This document shows positions 35,136-44,914 of a stretch of DNA of 64,000 bases, in pieces (within the stretch, counting starts at the first letter, position 1; every line of letters starts with the position of its first letter). The stretch lies in assembly GCA_017620475.1 (NCBI GenBank), contig JAFZQI010000028.1, positions 17,517 to 81,516 of the forward strand. Direction: 5' to 3'. Under the pieces are notes generated by a model, which saw nothing but the letters and a program-made list of their open reading frames with translations, was not told the origin of the DNA and searched no databases. A program made the translations under genes and the position numbers. The DNA comes from Clostridiales bacterium (GTDB taxonomy: Bacteria > Bacillota > Clostridia > Saccharofermentanales > Saccharofermentanaceae).

Positions 35136-37238
35136 TCACTTTCCGGCCTTGGCGTTACTCCAGCCGCCGTAGTATACAACGCCGTCGACGCGCTTGTAGG
35201 CACGGACTTTGTAGTAGTCACCCTTCTTTCCGTTCGGGTCGGTATAGGTCAGCGTGCCGCCAAGGGCACTTGCCACATAGTCGTATTTTCCGGTACTCGT
35301 GTTGTACTTATACACGTTATACCGGTCGGCGCCGCTGGCCTTGGTCCAGGTTAAGGTCACGCCCTTGCCGGATTTGAATGTTGCACTCTCCATCGTCGGC
35401 GTCGCCAGGGCAACGGCAACAGCAGAAGCATATTTACTATACGAGGTCTCCCCGTTCGCAGTCTTTTTGGCGCGGATCATGTAGTAATAGCGAGTACCCG
35501 CCTTAAGGCCCGTATCGGACGTGGAAGTACCGGTCGTTGCTTTGACATAGGTGTAAGGACCGGAAGCAGAGGTCGACCGGTAGATCTCATAGGATCCGGC
35601 ACCACTTACGGCCGTCCATGAAAGTTTCATGGTCACACCGCTCTTCGGTTCGGCGGTAAGTTTCGTATCCTGAAGAACAGTGACCTTCTTTGCGTCCGAC
35701 CAGGAGCCGTGGGTAGTCGTCCCGCCGGACTTCGTGTACGGGCGGACCTTGTAATAATACGTCTTTCCGCCTTGCGCCGTCTTATCAACGTACTTGTAAG
35801 AGCCGTTTGTCACACTGGCCAGATACGTGTAGGTACCATTTTTGCTGTCCGACCGGTAGACATTGAAGTTACTGAAAAACGGCACCGTTCCCCACTTGAT
35901 CTGCACACCGTTATCCGTGGGTTCCGCTTTCGTGATCGAGGCCTTTGGAATGGTCAGTTCATAGGGTCTTGTCGCATAGTCGGTTTCATTATCTCCATTG
36001 GTGGTTGCCGCGTATACATATACGTGGTAATCTTTCCCCCATTGGGTATAGTCGAAATCTGAAGGCAGTGTGAAATACTGAATCATGGTTTCGTCATCGA
36101 AACCGAAGTCGGAATCCTCGAGCAGGTAGAAGATTTGGGCTCCATCTTCCGTGTATGGCTTGTCCGTAATGAATATACCGAATTTCACATAACAGTAGAC
36201 TTTCTCTTGATCATACCGGAACGGCACAGTCAGCTGGTTTCCTTGAACGTTCCAGCCGGGGAGCATATCGCAGAAGGTCTTGATCCCGTCATCGATCACG
36301 GTCAGTTTGTATTCCGTGCCCAATCCGCCGTAATAGCCTTCCACCGCCGTCGAGAAAAGAACTTCGGACTGGAGGATGTTCATCGCCGGAGATACACCGG
36401 GATAATTCTTGCTGTTGACCAGCATGCCGTATTGATTACCGAGTTCTCCAACAGCGCCCACATTGTATTCGCTATCCTTCCTGGCTGTCCTCAGCCACCA
36501 GAAGTAATCGATGTTGCTATCACAGGCAGGATAATCTTTTTCGCGGTTCACGACCGTCTGCATCGCCGTATACGGTTGGCCGTCGGGAGTGGTCTTGGTT
36601 ACCCATCCATAGTTCACGGAATAACCGTAGTCCGGGTTGGCCACATCTTCCGCATCGAGGAGAAATACTTTCTCTCCCGTAAGTCCGACAGTCTTTCCAT
36701 AGTTTTTCTCATTGTCCGATCCCGCTGGGTATGCTTTTCCTCCTTCAAGATAGCTGGAGGCGATCGCTTTTTTCTCCGGTTCGGAAAAACCGTTTTCTCT
36801 ATTAAGGAATTTCTCCCCGTTCAGGCCGTTCTTCACATCGCTGAATTCCCACTGGTTTACGGCGGAAGCTCCCGTGTTCGCCCGATAATCGGCATCGAAA
36901 AGATCGTAATACAGTACGGTGTCGCAGTCCAGGAACATAGTCTCGCTTCCGAATCTTGTGGTATTGGGATCCAGAACGCGGTATCTGATCGGTTCCCCGT
37001 CATATGCACCGAACCACACAAAGCTTCCCTGCCAGGGATCATCTTTACTTACAGGGGGCGCCGGTTTTGCGATCCCCGTTGTCCCCAGCCGGGTGTTATC
37101 TACGTCCCGGCTGGAACTGCCTCCGGCCAGGACCTCCCCGTTTCCCCGAATCAGGGGCAGAAGGGTCATGCTCAGAATACCCGCAAGAACAGCGGATCCG
37201 GCTCGTTTCACAGTTCTTTCAACACGCTCTCTATTCAT
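35136..37238 (-). CDS. Secreted DUF6273 protein with three FN3 domains
   Basis: 700 residues. The signal peptide covers about 1-38 (AVLAGILSMTLLPLI then a small-residue cleavage site). Residues about 60-310 form a DUF6273 domain (WFGAYDGEPIRYRVLD, GLTGEKVFLLDAEDV, YFWWLRTA, GVSPAMNI), followed by a linking domain and three C-terminal fibronectin type III repeats (about 425-520, 520-610, 610-700) of the form seen in Clostridia surface proteins (YKVRPYT, YYYMIRAKK, YYKVRAYKR). No sortase signal or S-layer motif is visible. The same DUF6273 domain recurs in the lipoprotein at 61043-61690. It starts 39 bp after the ATPase stop. Confidence 0.8.
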   Translation of the reverse strand: MNRERVERTVKRAGSAVLAGILSMTLLPLIRGNGEVLAGGSSSRDVDNTRLGTTGIAKPAPPVSKDDPWQGSFVWFGAYDGEPIRYRVLDPNTTRFGSETMFLDCDTVLYYDLFDADYRANTGASAVNQWEFSDVKNGLNGEKFLNRENGFSEPEKKAIASSYLEGGKAYPAGSDNEKNYGKTVGLTGEKVFLLDAEDVANPDYGYSVNYGWVTKTTPDGQPYTAMQTVVNREKDYPACDSNIDYFWWLRTARKDSEYNVGAVGELGNQYGMLVNSKNYPGVSPAMNILQSEVLFSTAVEGYYGGLGTEYKLTVIDDGIKTFCDMLPGWNVQGNQLTVPFRYDQEKVYCYVKFGIFITDKPYTEDGAQIFYLLEDSDFGFDDETMIQYFTLPSDFDYTQWGKDYHVYVYAATTNGDNETDYATRPYELTIPKASITKAEPTDNGVQIKWGTVPFFSNFNVYRSDSKNGTYTYLASVTNGSYKYVDKTAQGGKTYYYKVRPYTKSGGTTTHGSWSDAKKVTVLQDTKLTAEPKSGVTMKLSWTAVSGAGSYEIYRSTSASGPYTYVKATTGTSTSDTGLKAGTRYYYMIRAKKTANGETSYSKYASAVAVALATPTMESATFKSGKGVTLTWTKASGADRYNVYKYNTSTGKYDYVASALGGTLTYTDPNGKKGDYYKVRAYKRVDGVVYYGGWSNAKAGK

Positions 37239-37277
37239 AATGCCCGCCTTGGAAAAATACCGGCCGATTTCGAAAAA

Positions 37278-38090
37278 TCACAATACTTTGGCCAGAAATG
37301 CCTGAAGTCTTTCATTCTTCGGGCTGTCGAAAATCTCTTTCGGTGTGCCTTCCTCAACGATCTTTCCTTCGTCCATGAAGATCACTCTCGTTCCTACCTC
37401 TTTGGCAAAACCCATCTCGTGGGTAACGACCGCCATGGTCATACCGGACTTGGCCAGATCCTTCATAACATCGAGGACCTCTCCGACCATCTCCGGGTCA
37501 AGCGCTGATGTCGGCTCATCGAAAAGCAGCACATCCGGAGACATGCAAAGTGCACGGACGATGGCGATACGCTGTTTCTGTCCGCCGGAAAGCTGGCTCG
37601 GATAGGCCTCGGCACGATCCTCCAGGGCTACCTTCTTCAGAAGCTCCCTGGCTTTCGCCTCGGCATCGGGCTTACTCATCTTCAGAAGTTTTCGCGGCGC
37701 CAGCGTCATATTATCGAGGATCGTCAGGTGCGGGAAAAGATTGAAGTGCTGGAATACCATGCCCATCTTCATGCGGAGTTTATTGATGTCTGTCTCGGGC
37801 GCCGTGATGTCGGTTCCCTCGAAGGTAATGGTGCCGTCTGTGGGGCGTTCCAGAAGATTGAGGGACCTAAGGAACGTGGACTTACCGGATCCGGAAGGCC
37901 CGATGATGACCAGTACCTCACCCTTACGGATATCGGTGGTGATGCCGTCAAGAGCATGGATGTCGCCTTTGTAGTGTTTCTTAAGGTCTTTGACTGAGAT
38001 AAGGACTTCGCCCGTGGCACCGGAAGAGACTTCTTCACCGGACAGCGAAACCTCCTGATTCAGTTCTTTTGCAGCAGTATTATCGCTCAC
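37278..38090 (-). CDS. Polar amino acid ABC transporter ATP-binding protein
   Basis: 270 residues with an unusual N-terminal extension of about 30 acidic residues before the ATPase domain. Walker [11 protein letters not shown]-loop FQHFNLFPH, signature LSGGQKQR, Walker [12 protein letters not shown] and switch VTHEMGFA are those of the GlnQ/HisP family. It overlaps the permease gene by 11 bp and energises that permease at the membrane. Confidence 0.95.
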   Translation of the reverse strand: MSDNTAAKELNQEVSLSGEEVSSGATGEVLISVKDLKKHYKGDIHALDGITTDIRKGEVLVIIGPSGSGKSTFLRSLNLLERPTDGTITFEGTDITAPETDINKLRMKMGMVFQHFNLFPHLTILDNMTLAPRKLLKMSKPDAEAKARELLKKVALEDRAEAYPSQLSGGQKQRIAIVRALCMSPDVLLFDEPTSALDPEMVGEVLDVMKDLAKSGMTMAVVTHEMGFAKEVGTRVIFMDEGKIVEEGTPKEIFDSPKNERLQAFLAKVL

Positions 38091-38847
38091 TGTTTCTCAG
38101 CCTCCTTTCCAGAATGGATACCAGTTTACTGAAGAAGATAACGATGACCAGATAGATGCCGGCCACCGCAAGAAGCGGCATGAAGGCTACGAAGGTGCGG
38201 CTGCGGATCACGTCGCCGCCACGGGTAAGGTCCATGATGCCGACATAACCGGAAACGGAGGTCTCCTTGATGAGCACGATGAACTCGTTGGCCAGAGCCG
38301 GAAGGACATTCTTAAATGCCTGCGGGATGATGATGTAGATCATGGTCTGGATGTAGTTGAATCCCAGGGAACGGCCGGCTTCGAACTGACCGTTGTCGAT
38401 ACTCATGATGCCGGAGCGGATGATCTCAGCCACGTAGGCGCCGGAGTTGATACCGAATGCCAGCACCGCCACCAGAAGTGAATTGGTGGAAGAGGCGAAA
38501 ATAATGTAGTAGGTGATCATGAGCTGAACGACTACCGGGGTGCCGCGGATGACCGTCAGATAGAGTTTCACGATTGCGTTTAAGAACTTCAGGATGAATT
38601 TGCCGAATCCAGGGCGCATGTCCGCGACCGTCTTATCGTGTGTGCTTCGGATGATCGCGGCGATCACGCCGAGCGCGATACCCAGAAGGACGGCGAAGAA
38701 AGTGATCTTCAAGGTCATCCACAAGCCCTTGACCAGATACATATAGCGGTCTTCCGCGATGAAGTTGATGTAGAATTCGTCTTTGAGTTTTGCGATCCAG
38801 GCCGGCATAGCCAGGCTCGCTTTATATGCGGTTACACTGTTTATCAT
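38080..38847 (-). CDS. Polar amino acid ABC transporter permease
   Basis: 255 residues from ATG 38847; GGAGG lies 11 bases upstream and overlaps a rejected ATG at 38865. Five or so membrane helices, an EAA-type loop ([25 protein letters not shown]) and the QxxxYxxxF style of HisMQ permeases are visible. It forms the membrane channel for the binding lipoprotein upstream. A hairpin between the two genes probably lowers expression of the permease relative to the binding protein. Confidence 0.9.
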   Translation of the reverse strand: MINSVTAYKASLAMPAWIAKLKDEFYINFIAEDRYMYLVKGLWMTLKITFFAVLLGIALGVIAAIIRSTHDKTVADMRPGFGKFILKFLNAIVKLYLTVIRGTPVVVQLMITYYIIFASSTNSLLVAVLAFGINSGAYVAEIIRSGIMSIDNGQFEAGRSLGFNYIQTMIYIIIPQAFKNVLPALANEFIVLIKETSVSGYVGIMDLTRGGDVIRSRTFVAFMPLLAVAGIYLVIVIFFSKLVSILERRLRNSER

Positions 38848-38946
38848 AGTGGTTCTACCCTCCATGAACCATATTCTTCCAGATACTTCATTTTAATCGA
38901 GGATCGCCCCGAATGCAAACTTCCGGTGCTTCCCGAAAGGAAAAGA

Positions 38947-38979
38947 AAGAGCTGTCCCGTTTCTTCCGGGACAGCTCTT
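38947..38979 (-). terminator. Hairpin between binding protein and permease genes
   Basis: A 13-bp stem, AAGAGCTGTCCCG (38947-38959) with CGGGACAGCTCTT (38967-38979), followed by TTCTTTTCC on the minus strand. Such hairpins commonly uncouple the level of binding protein from its permease. Confidence 0.8.
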
Positions 38980-39057
38980 CTTCGATTGCTTTTTCATGCC
39001 GGAAAGGTACTCTGGCGCTTTATCCGCGCCAGGCCGTGCCGGTTACGGAACCCTCGA

Positions 39058-39828
39058 TCAGCCGTTGCTCGGGATGTACTTCTCGATGATGGCCGCGATC
39101 GTACCGTCATCGGTCAGTTCCTTGAGCGCCTTGTTGATCGCATCCAGAAGCTCGGTGTTGTTCTTGTTGATGCACATAGCATAGTCTTCAACTGCGTAGG
39201 AAGTCTCCAGGATCTTCAGGCCTTCGTTGGCAGCGACGAAAGACTTCGCCGGCTCGTTGTCGATAACGACTGCGTCAACCTTACCTGTGGACAGAGCCAG
39301 AACTGCGTCATTGCCCTTGGAGAAACGAACTACACGATCTTCTCCGACATCATCGGTCAGGTAGATATCACCTGTTGTGCCCTGCTGTACGCCTACCTTG
39401 TAGTCGCCGTCGAGAAGCATATCAACATCGGTGATTTCGGAATCCTCAGCAACGATAACGGCCTGGATACCTGTTGCATAGGTGCTGGAGAAATTAACTG
39501 CCAGCTTACGCTCGTCAGTTACGGTCATACCGGCCATACCGATATCGTACTTGTTGCTCTGTACACCTGCGATGATGGAATCGAACTCTACATCCTGGAT
39601 CACCAGTTCGAGATCGAGTTTCTTCGCGATTGCCTCGGCGATCTCCGCATCGATACCTACGATCTTGTTGTTGTCGTAGTACTCATACGGCGGGAAATAC
39701 GCATTGGTCGCCATTGTGAGCTTGCCCTTCTGAACGGTCATATCCTTCTTCTTTGCGCAGCTTGCCATCGCAAGGCCCATGCAAAGGATCAGACCGACGG
39801 AAACGATCTTGGAAAAAATCTTCTTCAT
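39058..39828 (-). CDS. Amino acid-binding lipoprotein
   Basis: 256 residues from ATG 39828 with GAGGAGGG upstream; a frame reaching 39981 is rejected. The signal peptide ends LAMASC with the lipid-bearing Cys at 24. The rest is a family 3 periplasmic-binding fold: FPPYEYYDNNKIVGIDAEIAEA (split at FPPYEYY and IVGIDAEIAEA), DIGMAGMTVTDERK and GVQQGTTGDIYL. It feeds the HisMQ-type permease. Ligand is unknown; the leader peptide described separately has three Arg codons, a hint towards basic amino acids. Confidence 0.9.
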   Translation of the reverse strand: MKKIFSKIVSVGLILCMGLAMASCAKKKDMTVQKGKLTMATNAYFPPYEYYDNNKIVGIDAEIAEAIAKKLDLELVIQDVEFDSIIAGVQSNKYDIGMAGMTVTDERKLAVNFSSTYATGIQAVIVAEDSEITDVDMLLDGDYKVGVQQGTTGDIYLTDDVGEDRVVRFSKGNDAVLALSTGKVDAVVIDNEPAKSFVAANEGLKILETSYAVEDYAMCINKNNTELLDAINKALKELTDDGTIAAIIEKYIPSNG

Positions 39829-39862
39829 AATTACCCTCCTCAAAGTGGCTTCGGAAGGGTTG

Positions 39863-39883
39863 TCAGTTACGCCGCCGCAGCAT
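39863..39883 (-). promoter_or_regulatory. Possible six-codon leader peptide with Arg codons
   Basis: AGGAGGAGGT directly precedes ATG 39883, which opens a six-codon frame reading Met-Leu-Arg-Arg-Arg-Asn, then TGA. The region around it pairs as GCCGCAG (39898-39892) against CTGCGGC (39880-39874), with the ribosome site in the loop. It lies between the promoter at 39940-39968 and the binding protein gene. This resembles a translation-sensing leader. Confidence 0.35.
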
Positions 39884-39939
39884 ACCTCCTCCTGCGGCCG
39901 CAAGACGCACCCCCATCGCCGTCTTTTAGTTACGCTATT

Positions 39940-39968
39940 AGTATATAACCTCTTGCAAGTATTGTCAT
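39940..39968 (-). promoter_or_regulatory. Promoter of the amino acid transporter operon
   Basis: ATGACA (39968-39963), a 17-bp spacer and TATACT (39945-39940), each 5 of 6 to consensus. The leader to ATG 39828 is about 105 nt. A copy of the dispersed AAAAGCACTG motif lies upstream at 39997. Confidence 0.65.
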
Positions 39969-40089
39969 TCCGATTTCCCACGAAAAACTCTACGCGAAAA
40001 GCACTGTGCGTTGGACATTTCGGACAAAAAGACGGCGCTTACCGCAGATTCACGCACCACAGCAGGTTGTTTTTCTCTTTTCCGGCTCG

Positions 40090-40926
40090 TTAGCAATTGC
40101 CCGTATACACGTACTTGAGGTCTTCGTGGGCCAGTTCTGCCAGCTCGTAGATCCGGTCCACATCCGTGGCTTTGCGGTCCTGCATATGAAAGCGCGGGAA
40201 GAATCTGGAAATGTGAAGCGGAATGTCCGCGTCCAACGTCCTGATCCAGGCGGTCAGTTCCCGCATCTCTTCAGGCGAGTCATTCATCCCGGGTACAATG
40301 AGCGTGGTCAGTTCCACATGGCAGTACTTCGCCGCTTCCCGAATAAAGGCCTTGACCATCTCGAAATCTCCCCCGAGGACATCTTTGTAGGTATCTTTCG
40401 AGAAGCACTTGAGATCTACATTCATGGCGTCAATGAAAGGAAGGATCTCCGAGAGCACAGCAAGTTCCGCCGTCCCGTTTGTAACCATGACGTTCTTTAG
40501 TCCGGCTTTCTGAACGAGTTTTGCGGTGTCGCGGACAAACTCATAACCGATGAGCGGTTCATTATAAGTAAACGCCACCCCGATATTCCCTTTCGCTTTG
40601 AGCCGGACGGCCGCATCCGCCAATTCCTCGGGCGTGATTTCCTGAGCGGTCTCGGCAAACCCGATCGCTTCTTCGCCCCAGGAGATCTCGCTGTTCTGAC
40701 AGAAAGGGCACCTGAGGTTACAGCCGTAGCTTCCGACGGAAAGGATCATCGATCCCGGGAAGAAACGGTTCAGCGGTTTCTTCTCGATCGGGTCGAGCGC
40801 AAGCGAGGTCACCCGGCCGTAGTTATCCGCCACGATCTTTCCGCCGCGGCAGATCCGGGCACCGCAGAATCCTCTTGCGCCCTCCCTGATCTCACAGTGC
40901 CGGAAACATACTTCACACCTTGCCAT
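40090..40926 (-). CDS. amrS: AmmeMemoRadiSam system radical SAM enzyme
   Basis: 278 residues. The radical SAM cluster motif CNLRCPFC is near residue 70, followed by a TYNEPL loop and an SPEE-type segment. The N-terminal CEVCFRHCEIREGARGFCGAR motif (split: CEVCFRHCEI and GARGFCGAR) may bind an extra metal or cluster. The family is the radical SAM partner of AMMECR1 and MEMO1 homologues. It begins 94 bp after the fused partner gene and has AAGAGG upstream of its ATG. The pathway is described more fully under that partner; the substrate is uncertain. Confidence 0.9.
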   Translation of the reverse strand: MARCEVCFRHCEIREGARGFCGARICRGGKIVADNYGRVTSLALDPIEKKPLNRFFPGSMILSVGSYGCNLRCPFCQNSEISWGEEAIGFAETAQEITPEELADAAVRLKAKGNIGVAFTYNEPLIGYEFVRDTAKLVQKAGLKNVMVTNGTAELAVLSEILPFIDAMNVDLKCFSKDTYKDVLGGDFEMVKAFIREAAKYCHVELTTLIVPGMNDSPEEMRELTAWIRTLDADIPLHISRFFPRFHMQDRKATDVDRIYELAELAHEDLKYVYTGNC

Positions 40927-41020
40927 GAATGCCTCTTTTTCGTCTTCCTATCCCCGCACGGTATGGTTTTTCGCCGACCGAGCGGGGCCTTCATCTTCGC
41001 CGGATACCCGGTCTTTTCAT

Positions 41021-42502
41021 CTATCTGTGCCGGATCACTTCAAATCTCTGAAGCTCATATTTCTCGTGCGGCTGGATGCCGCCTTTACTCATCGCGATGG
41101 CCACCTGGTCGTCAACATCGTCGACACCGTCAATATCCGGAAGCAGAAGGCCTCTTCTTCCGTCCTTCGTGCTGACGATCACGCCATAGTGCTTCACATC
41201 CAGCTGGTCCCTGGATTCGATGATCTCCGGTTCCATCAGAACATCCACATTGATCTCCAGCCACTGAAGTTCGTCCTCGCGGATCGGATCAAAACGCGGA
41301 TCCCGTGTGCTCGCGCTGATGGCATTGTTTACTATCTCTTTGGCAAGATTCTTCGCCGTTGGTCCGATGGTACCGATGCAGCCTCGCAGTTTCCCCTGTT
41401 TATGGATCGATACGAAAGCGCCTGCACGCGTTGTAAGAAGTTCTTCAGGGATCTCAGAATCACCGGGATTTCTCAGCACATCCAGATTCTCCGGCACGCG
41501 CACTTTCTCGCCCGTCCGGATGTATTTTTCGATCGTCATCCTTGCCAGCCGCACATACGCATCTGATGCTTCGATCTGCGCCCTAAGTTCCTTCTCTTTC
41601 GACTCCAGATGAAGTTTTAGAAATTGGCGGGAAGGATCTGACACAGTGCTTTTCGCGCCGAGCGAAGAAGACGGATCCATTGCATTTGCGTCTTCATTCG
41701 CGCCCTCCGGATAGAAGGTGCATATTCCGTAACCGACGCCGGTCACATCCTGATGGCTCAAGGTTTTTGCCCGGACCCGCCGGCCGTCCCAGGCGCCCGC
41801 CATGATGACGAAGGAGCGGTGTCCGCACTCCGCCGCGCGATCGCAGAACACCTCGTCGAAATCCAGGAGTTCTCCGAAGGCGGCGCGCCCCATGACATCC
41901 ATGATCTTTGCATCGTATTCCGGGCCTTCTTTGGCAAATCCATACGGACCGTAGTCCTGCAGTTTGTGTGATAGGTCGCCGCTGGCCACGATCACGGCGC
42001 GCCGCCCTGTCTGCTCTACTGCCCGGGAGATGAATATGCCCAGCCGGTAATGGTCCACAAGAGGAAGTCCGGAAAGTCCGATACGCACGAGCTTAAAGTC
42101 TTTATATTCTTTCTCGATGAAGTAAAGCGGCACCATCGTCCCGTGATCCAGTTCGGGTTCACGGTCACCCATCGTTCCAGCAGGAAAGCCTTCGTCGTAG
42201 GCGATTCCGGAGATCGCGTCGACCAGATCCTCGTCATAGGCTTCGGTAAACTTCACTTCCGGTGCACGGAAATATCCAAAAGAGCCAAGTGCTTTTCGAC
42301 CGGGAGAAATATGAAAATAATCGGAATACATGGTCGCATGCGGGGAGGTCACAATGACCGTTTCGGGCTGAAGTGCCGCAATCTCACGTGCCACCTGCTC
42401 ATAGGCGGAAGTCGTCTCCATGACCTGCTTCTCGCTTCCGCGTCCCACGGCAGGAACGATCATGGGCGGATGGGGAACCATAAAAGATGCAAGGATCGGC
42501 AT
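41021..42502 (-). CDS. Fused MEMO1-like (AmmeMemoRadiSam B) and AMMECR1-like (A) protein
   Basis: 493 residues. Residues 1-270 form a LigB/MEMO-type domain (MVPHPPMIVPAVG, VIVTSPHATMYSD, ASGDLSHKL with likely metal-binding His), and 300-493 an AMMECR1 domain (YLRLARMTIEKYI-type helix, FVSIHKQGKLRGCIGTIGP split at RGCIGT, DEDDVDDQVAIAMSKGGI-type end). AGGAGG sits 8 bases upstream of ATG 42502. The order and fusion match the AmmeMemoRadiSam system, conserved from bacteria to humans, whose chemistry long resisted assignment. Adjacency to amrS indicates a single functional unit. Confidence 0.9.
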   Translation of the reverse strand: MPILASFMVPHPPMIVPAVGRGSEKQVMETTSAYEQVAREIAALQPETVIVTSPHATMYSDYFHISPGRKALGSFGYFRAPEVKFTEAYDEDLVDAISGIAYDEGFPAGTMGDREPELDHGTMVPLYFIEKEYKDFKLVRIGLSGLPLVDHYRLGIFISRAVEQTGRRAVIVASGDLSHKLQDYGPYGFAKEGPEYDAKIMDVMGRAAFGELLDFDEVFCDRAAECGHRSFVIMAGAWDGRRVRAKTLSHQDVTGVGYGICTFYPEGANEDANAMDPSSSLGAKSTVSDPSRQFLKLHLESKEKELRAQIEASDAYVRLARMTIEKYIRTGEKVRVPENLDVLRNPGDSEIPEELLTTRAGAFVSIHKQGKLRGCIGTIGPTAKNLAKEIVNNAISASTRDPRFDPIREDELQWLEINVDVLMEPEIIESRDQLDVKHYGVIVSTKDGRRGLLLPDIDGVDDVDDQVAIAMSKGGIQPHEKYELQRFEVIRHR

Positions 42503-42554
42503 GGCGATTACCTCCTGTGAAAAACAAGTGATTCATGAGTCGGCGTTCATCATG

Positions 42555-44198
42555 TCAGAGCACCGTCTCGTCCTCCTCTTTGCGCAGCGGGCCGGCGCGT
42601 TTCCTGTCGCGGAGCGCTCCCATCTGCATATCGTAGAAGACCGTTTTTTCCTGGCCTTTGAATTCGTAATGGATTTCAACAAGCATGTCTTCACGTTTAT
42701 ACGACAGCACTTTGGCGTCGAAGAAAAGATCCAGTGCCTGATTGAGCACGGCATGCTTCTTGGAATCGTATTTGGACAGGTCATCGGGCGTCATCAGGAG
42801 CGACCCGAAAAGCGCATTGATCGTTGTCAGCGCCGATCTCTGGTAGAAGGGCATCAGCAGCTTTTCACTTCTGAGCATGAAGACGTCCGGGTCGTTGAGG
42901 AACATGCGCTTGTTCAAAGGACTGCGGAAGATCGTATTCATCAGGGTGACCTTGGTGGAGATGCGCTCAGGGTGCGTCAGCCGCCTGTGCGGTGCGTCAT
43001 CGAAGATCAGGGATACGTCCGGACCTACCCGGCAGAAGTCGAAGCGCCCGCATGCATTGGCAAGGGTGGCTCCGCATCCCAGGATCGTCTTTTTGCCGAG
43101 AGTTTCGCGAAGAAGCGAGTAGGCGAATTCCGATGTCTCGCAACGTGTCTTTCCTTTGAGACGCTTGAGGTTGGCCGCGTAAAGGAAGTCAAGTTTGAAG
43201 AAGTCGAACTGCATCTCGGCATAGTGCGTCAGGACTTTCCTGATGTACTCGACAACTTCGGGATGATTCAGATCGAGTGCGTAGCAGCCGCTCCAGTTGC
43301 CTCCGGCGTAGATATTCTCGCCCTTTTTGTCCTTGGCGATCCAGTCCGGATGTTTACTGACCAGTTTGGATTCTTCTTCCGCAACAAAAGGTGCGATCCA
43401 GATTCCGGCCAGCATGGGTTTGTTGTGGATATCCTGAACGATGGGCTCGAGGCCTCGCGGGAATTTGCCACGGTCCACATCCAGCCAGTCTCCGACGAAA
43501 CATTCGTATCCATCATCGATCTGGAAGACCTGGAATCTCGAGTCCGCCCATAGGATAGCCTTCTCGATCTTCTCTTCGTTAATGTCCTGATAGTGGTTGT
43601 ACCAGGTCGTATACCCTGCCAGTTTTTGTCTGGATACCGGTTCAAAAGCACTGAAGTATTTCTCTCCGTCTTCGGCGATGTCGAAGTCGAAGAGGGTAAA
43701 AGATTCGCCCTCTTTCAGTTCCCGGCCTTCGCAATCGGAGACCAAGCGGATCCGTTCTGCGTTGGGTTCGAACCGGATCATCAGGTATGCGTTCTTGAAA
43801 TTATGGCTCCCGATGAAGATCGGGTTCTTGCCCGTGATATAGGAAAAATCGAAGCCCTGATAAACGCCCGCCGGCATGTCCCAGAATGCCTGGGAGCCGT
43901 AGGCGCGGTAATGGAATTTGTCATTTAGGAGCTTCGGTCTTTTTGCCAGGTTCGTCAGATATTCGCCTGCCATGAATTCTCTTGTTTCCGTCCACGACTG
44001 ATAGCCGTTGGTCATAAACATGTCGGTGAGATTGAACTTCCAAGGCATGAGGATCTCCGCATTACGGAGTTCCATATCCACGCGCGCAGTGACCACGGTC
44101 TTTCTGGTTCCACCACGCATCTCATCTTCAATTCGGATGCAATCGTTGGAACAATCCGTCCGGAATTCTTTTCCATCCACCCGATAGGTAATCTCCAT
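42555..44198 (-). CDS. Glycoside hydrolase family 36 alpha-galactosidase-like enzyme
   Basis: 547 residues without signal peptide. The GH36 barrel shows VFQIDDGYE, WIAPFVAEE, the nucleophile Asp in FKLDFLYAA near 355, and the second catalytic Asp probably in RVGPDVSL. The N-terminal beta-sandwich is shorter than in long GH36 enzymes, so the protein belongs to the shorter branch. AGAGGG precedes ATG 44198. It would split alpha-galactosides or similar alpha-linked sugars in the cytoplasm. It is 52 bp upstream of the AmmeMemoRadiSam gene in transcript order. Confidence 0.85.
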   Translation of the reverse strand: MEITYRVDGKEFRTDCSNDCIRIEDEMRGGTRKTVVTARVDMELRNAEILMPWKFNLTDMFMTNGYQSWTETREFMAGEYLTNLAKRPKLLNDKFHYRAYGSQAFWDMPAGVYQGFDFSYITGKNPIFIGSHNFKNAYLMIRFEPNAERIRLVSDCEGRELKEGESFTLFDFDIAEDGEKYFSAFEPVSRQKLAGYTTWYNHYQDINEEKIEKAILWADSRFQVFQIDDGYECFVGDWLDVDRGKFPRGLEPIVQDIHNKPMLAGIWIAPFVAEEESKLVSKHPDWIAKDKKGENIYAGGNWSGCYALDLNHPEVVEYIRKVLTHYAEMQFDFFKLDFLYAANLKRLKGKTRCETSEFAYSLLRETLGKKTILGCGATLANACGRFDFCRVGPDVSLIFDDAPHRRLTHPERISTKVTLMNTIFRSPLNKRMFLNDPDVFMLRSEKLLMPFYQRSALTTINALFGSLLMTPDDLSKYDSKKHAVLNQALDLFFDAKVLSYKREDMLVEIHYEFKGQEKTVFYDMQMGALRDRKRAGPLRKEEDETVL

Positions 44199-44236
44199 AC
44201 GCGTCCCTCTAACAAAGCTCTGCCGGCTTCTGTTCC

Positions 44237-44800
44237 TTACTCGCCGATCGGCTCGCCCTTTCCGTTGAAAAGCGGGATCGTGCCCAGGAACTTAATGTCA
44301 TCTCTCTTTGCCGCATCTCCTTCTGCAAGGACGCAGACACGGCCCGTTACGGTTCCGCCGCAGATCCGGATCATCTCTTCCATTGCGCGGAGAGAGCCGC
44401 CGGTCGAAATCACATCATCCACGATAAGGATACGCTTGCCATTGATCATGTCAGCATCGTCACGACCAAGGTAAAGCTTCTGTGCTCCTTTTGTCGTGAT
44501 CGACTTATCTTCCACGGAAATCGGATCCGGCATGTAATTCTTCGGTCCTTTGCGCGCAACAAAATACTTCTCCGCGCCGCTCTGACGTGCCATCTCATGC
44601 GCCAGCGGGATACCCTTGGCCTCCGCCGTGAAGATGTAGTCGTAATCCTCGCGCGGTACAAGTTTCAGAAGTTCCGTCGCACAGGCTGCGGAGATCTCCG
44701 CGTCGCCGAAGCAGATAAAAGCCGCAATATAAAGATCGTCTGCGATTTTACATAGAGGCAGGTTTCTTGTCAGCCCCGCAATTTCCATGGTGTATTTCAT
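44237..44800 (-). CDS. Purine-type phosphoribosyltransferase
   Basis: 187 residues from ATG 44800; a TTG at 44806 is an alternative with better spacing to AAAGGAG. The PRPP-binding loop RILIVDDVISTGGS is unmistakable, and the FTAEAKGIPLAHEMA and KGPKNYM segments match adenine phosphoribosyltransferase-like proteins of Clostridia. It would convert a base plus PRPP to a nucleotide, probably for purine salvage. The exact base is not certain. Confidence 0.8.
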   Translation of the reverse strand: MKYTMEIAGLTRNLPLCKIADDLYIAAFICFGDAEISAACATELLKLVPREDYDYIFTAEAKGIPLAHEMARQSGAEKYFVARKGPKNYMPDPISVEDKSITTKGAQKLYLGRDDADMINGKRILIVDDVISTGGSLRAMEEMIRICGGTVTGRVCVLAEGDAAKRDDIKFLGTIPLFNGKGEPIGE

Positions 44801-44914
44801 CTTCAAAATCTCTCCTTTGAAAGCATTTCGGCCGGGTCATCACCCCGACAATAACATTCTATCACGGAAAAAGCCCAAAAAGAACTGCCGCTCTTTGAAA
44901 AGAACTGACCTTCC

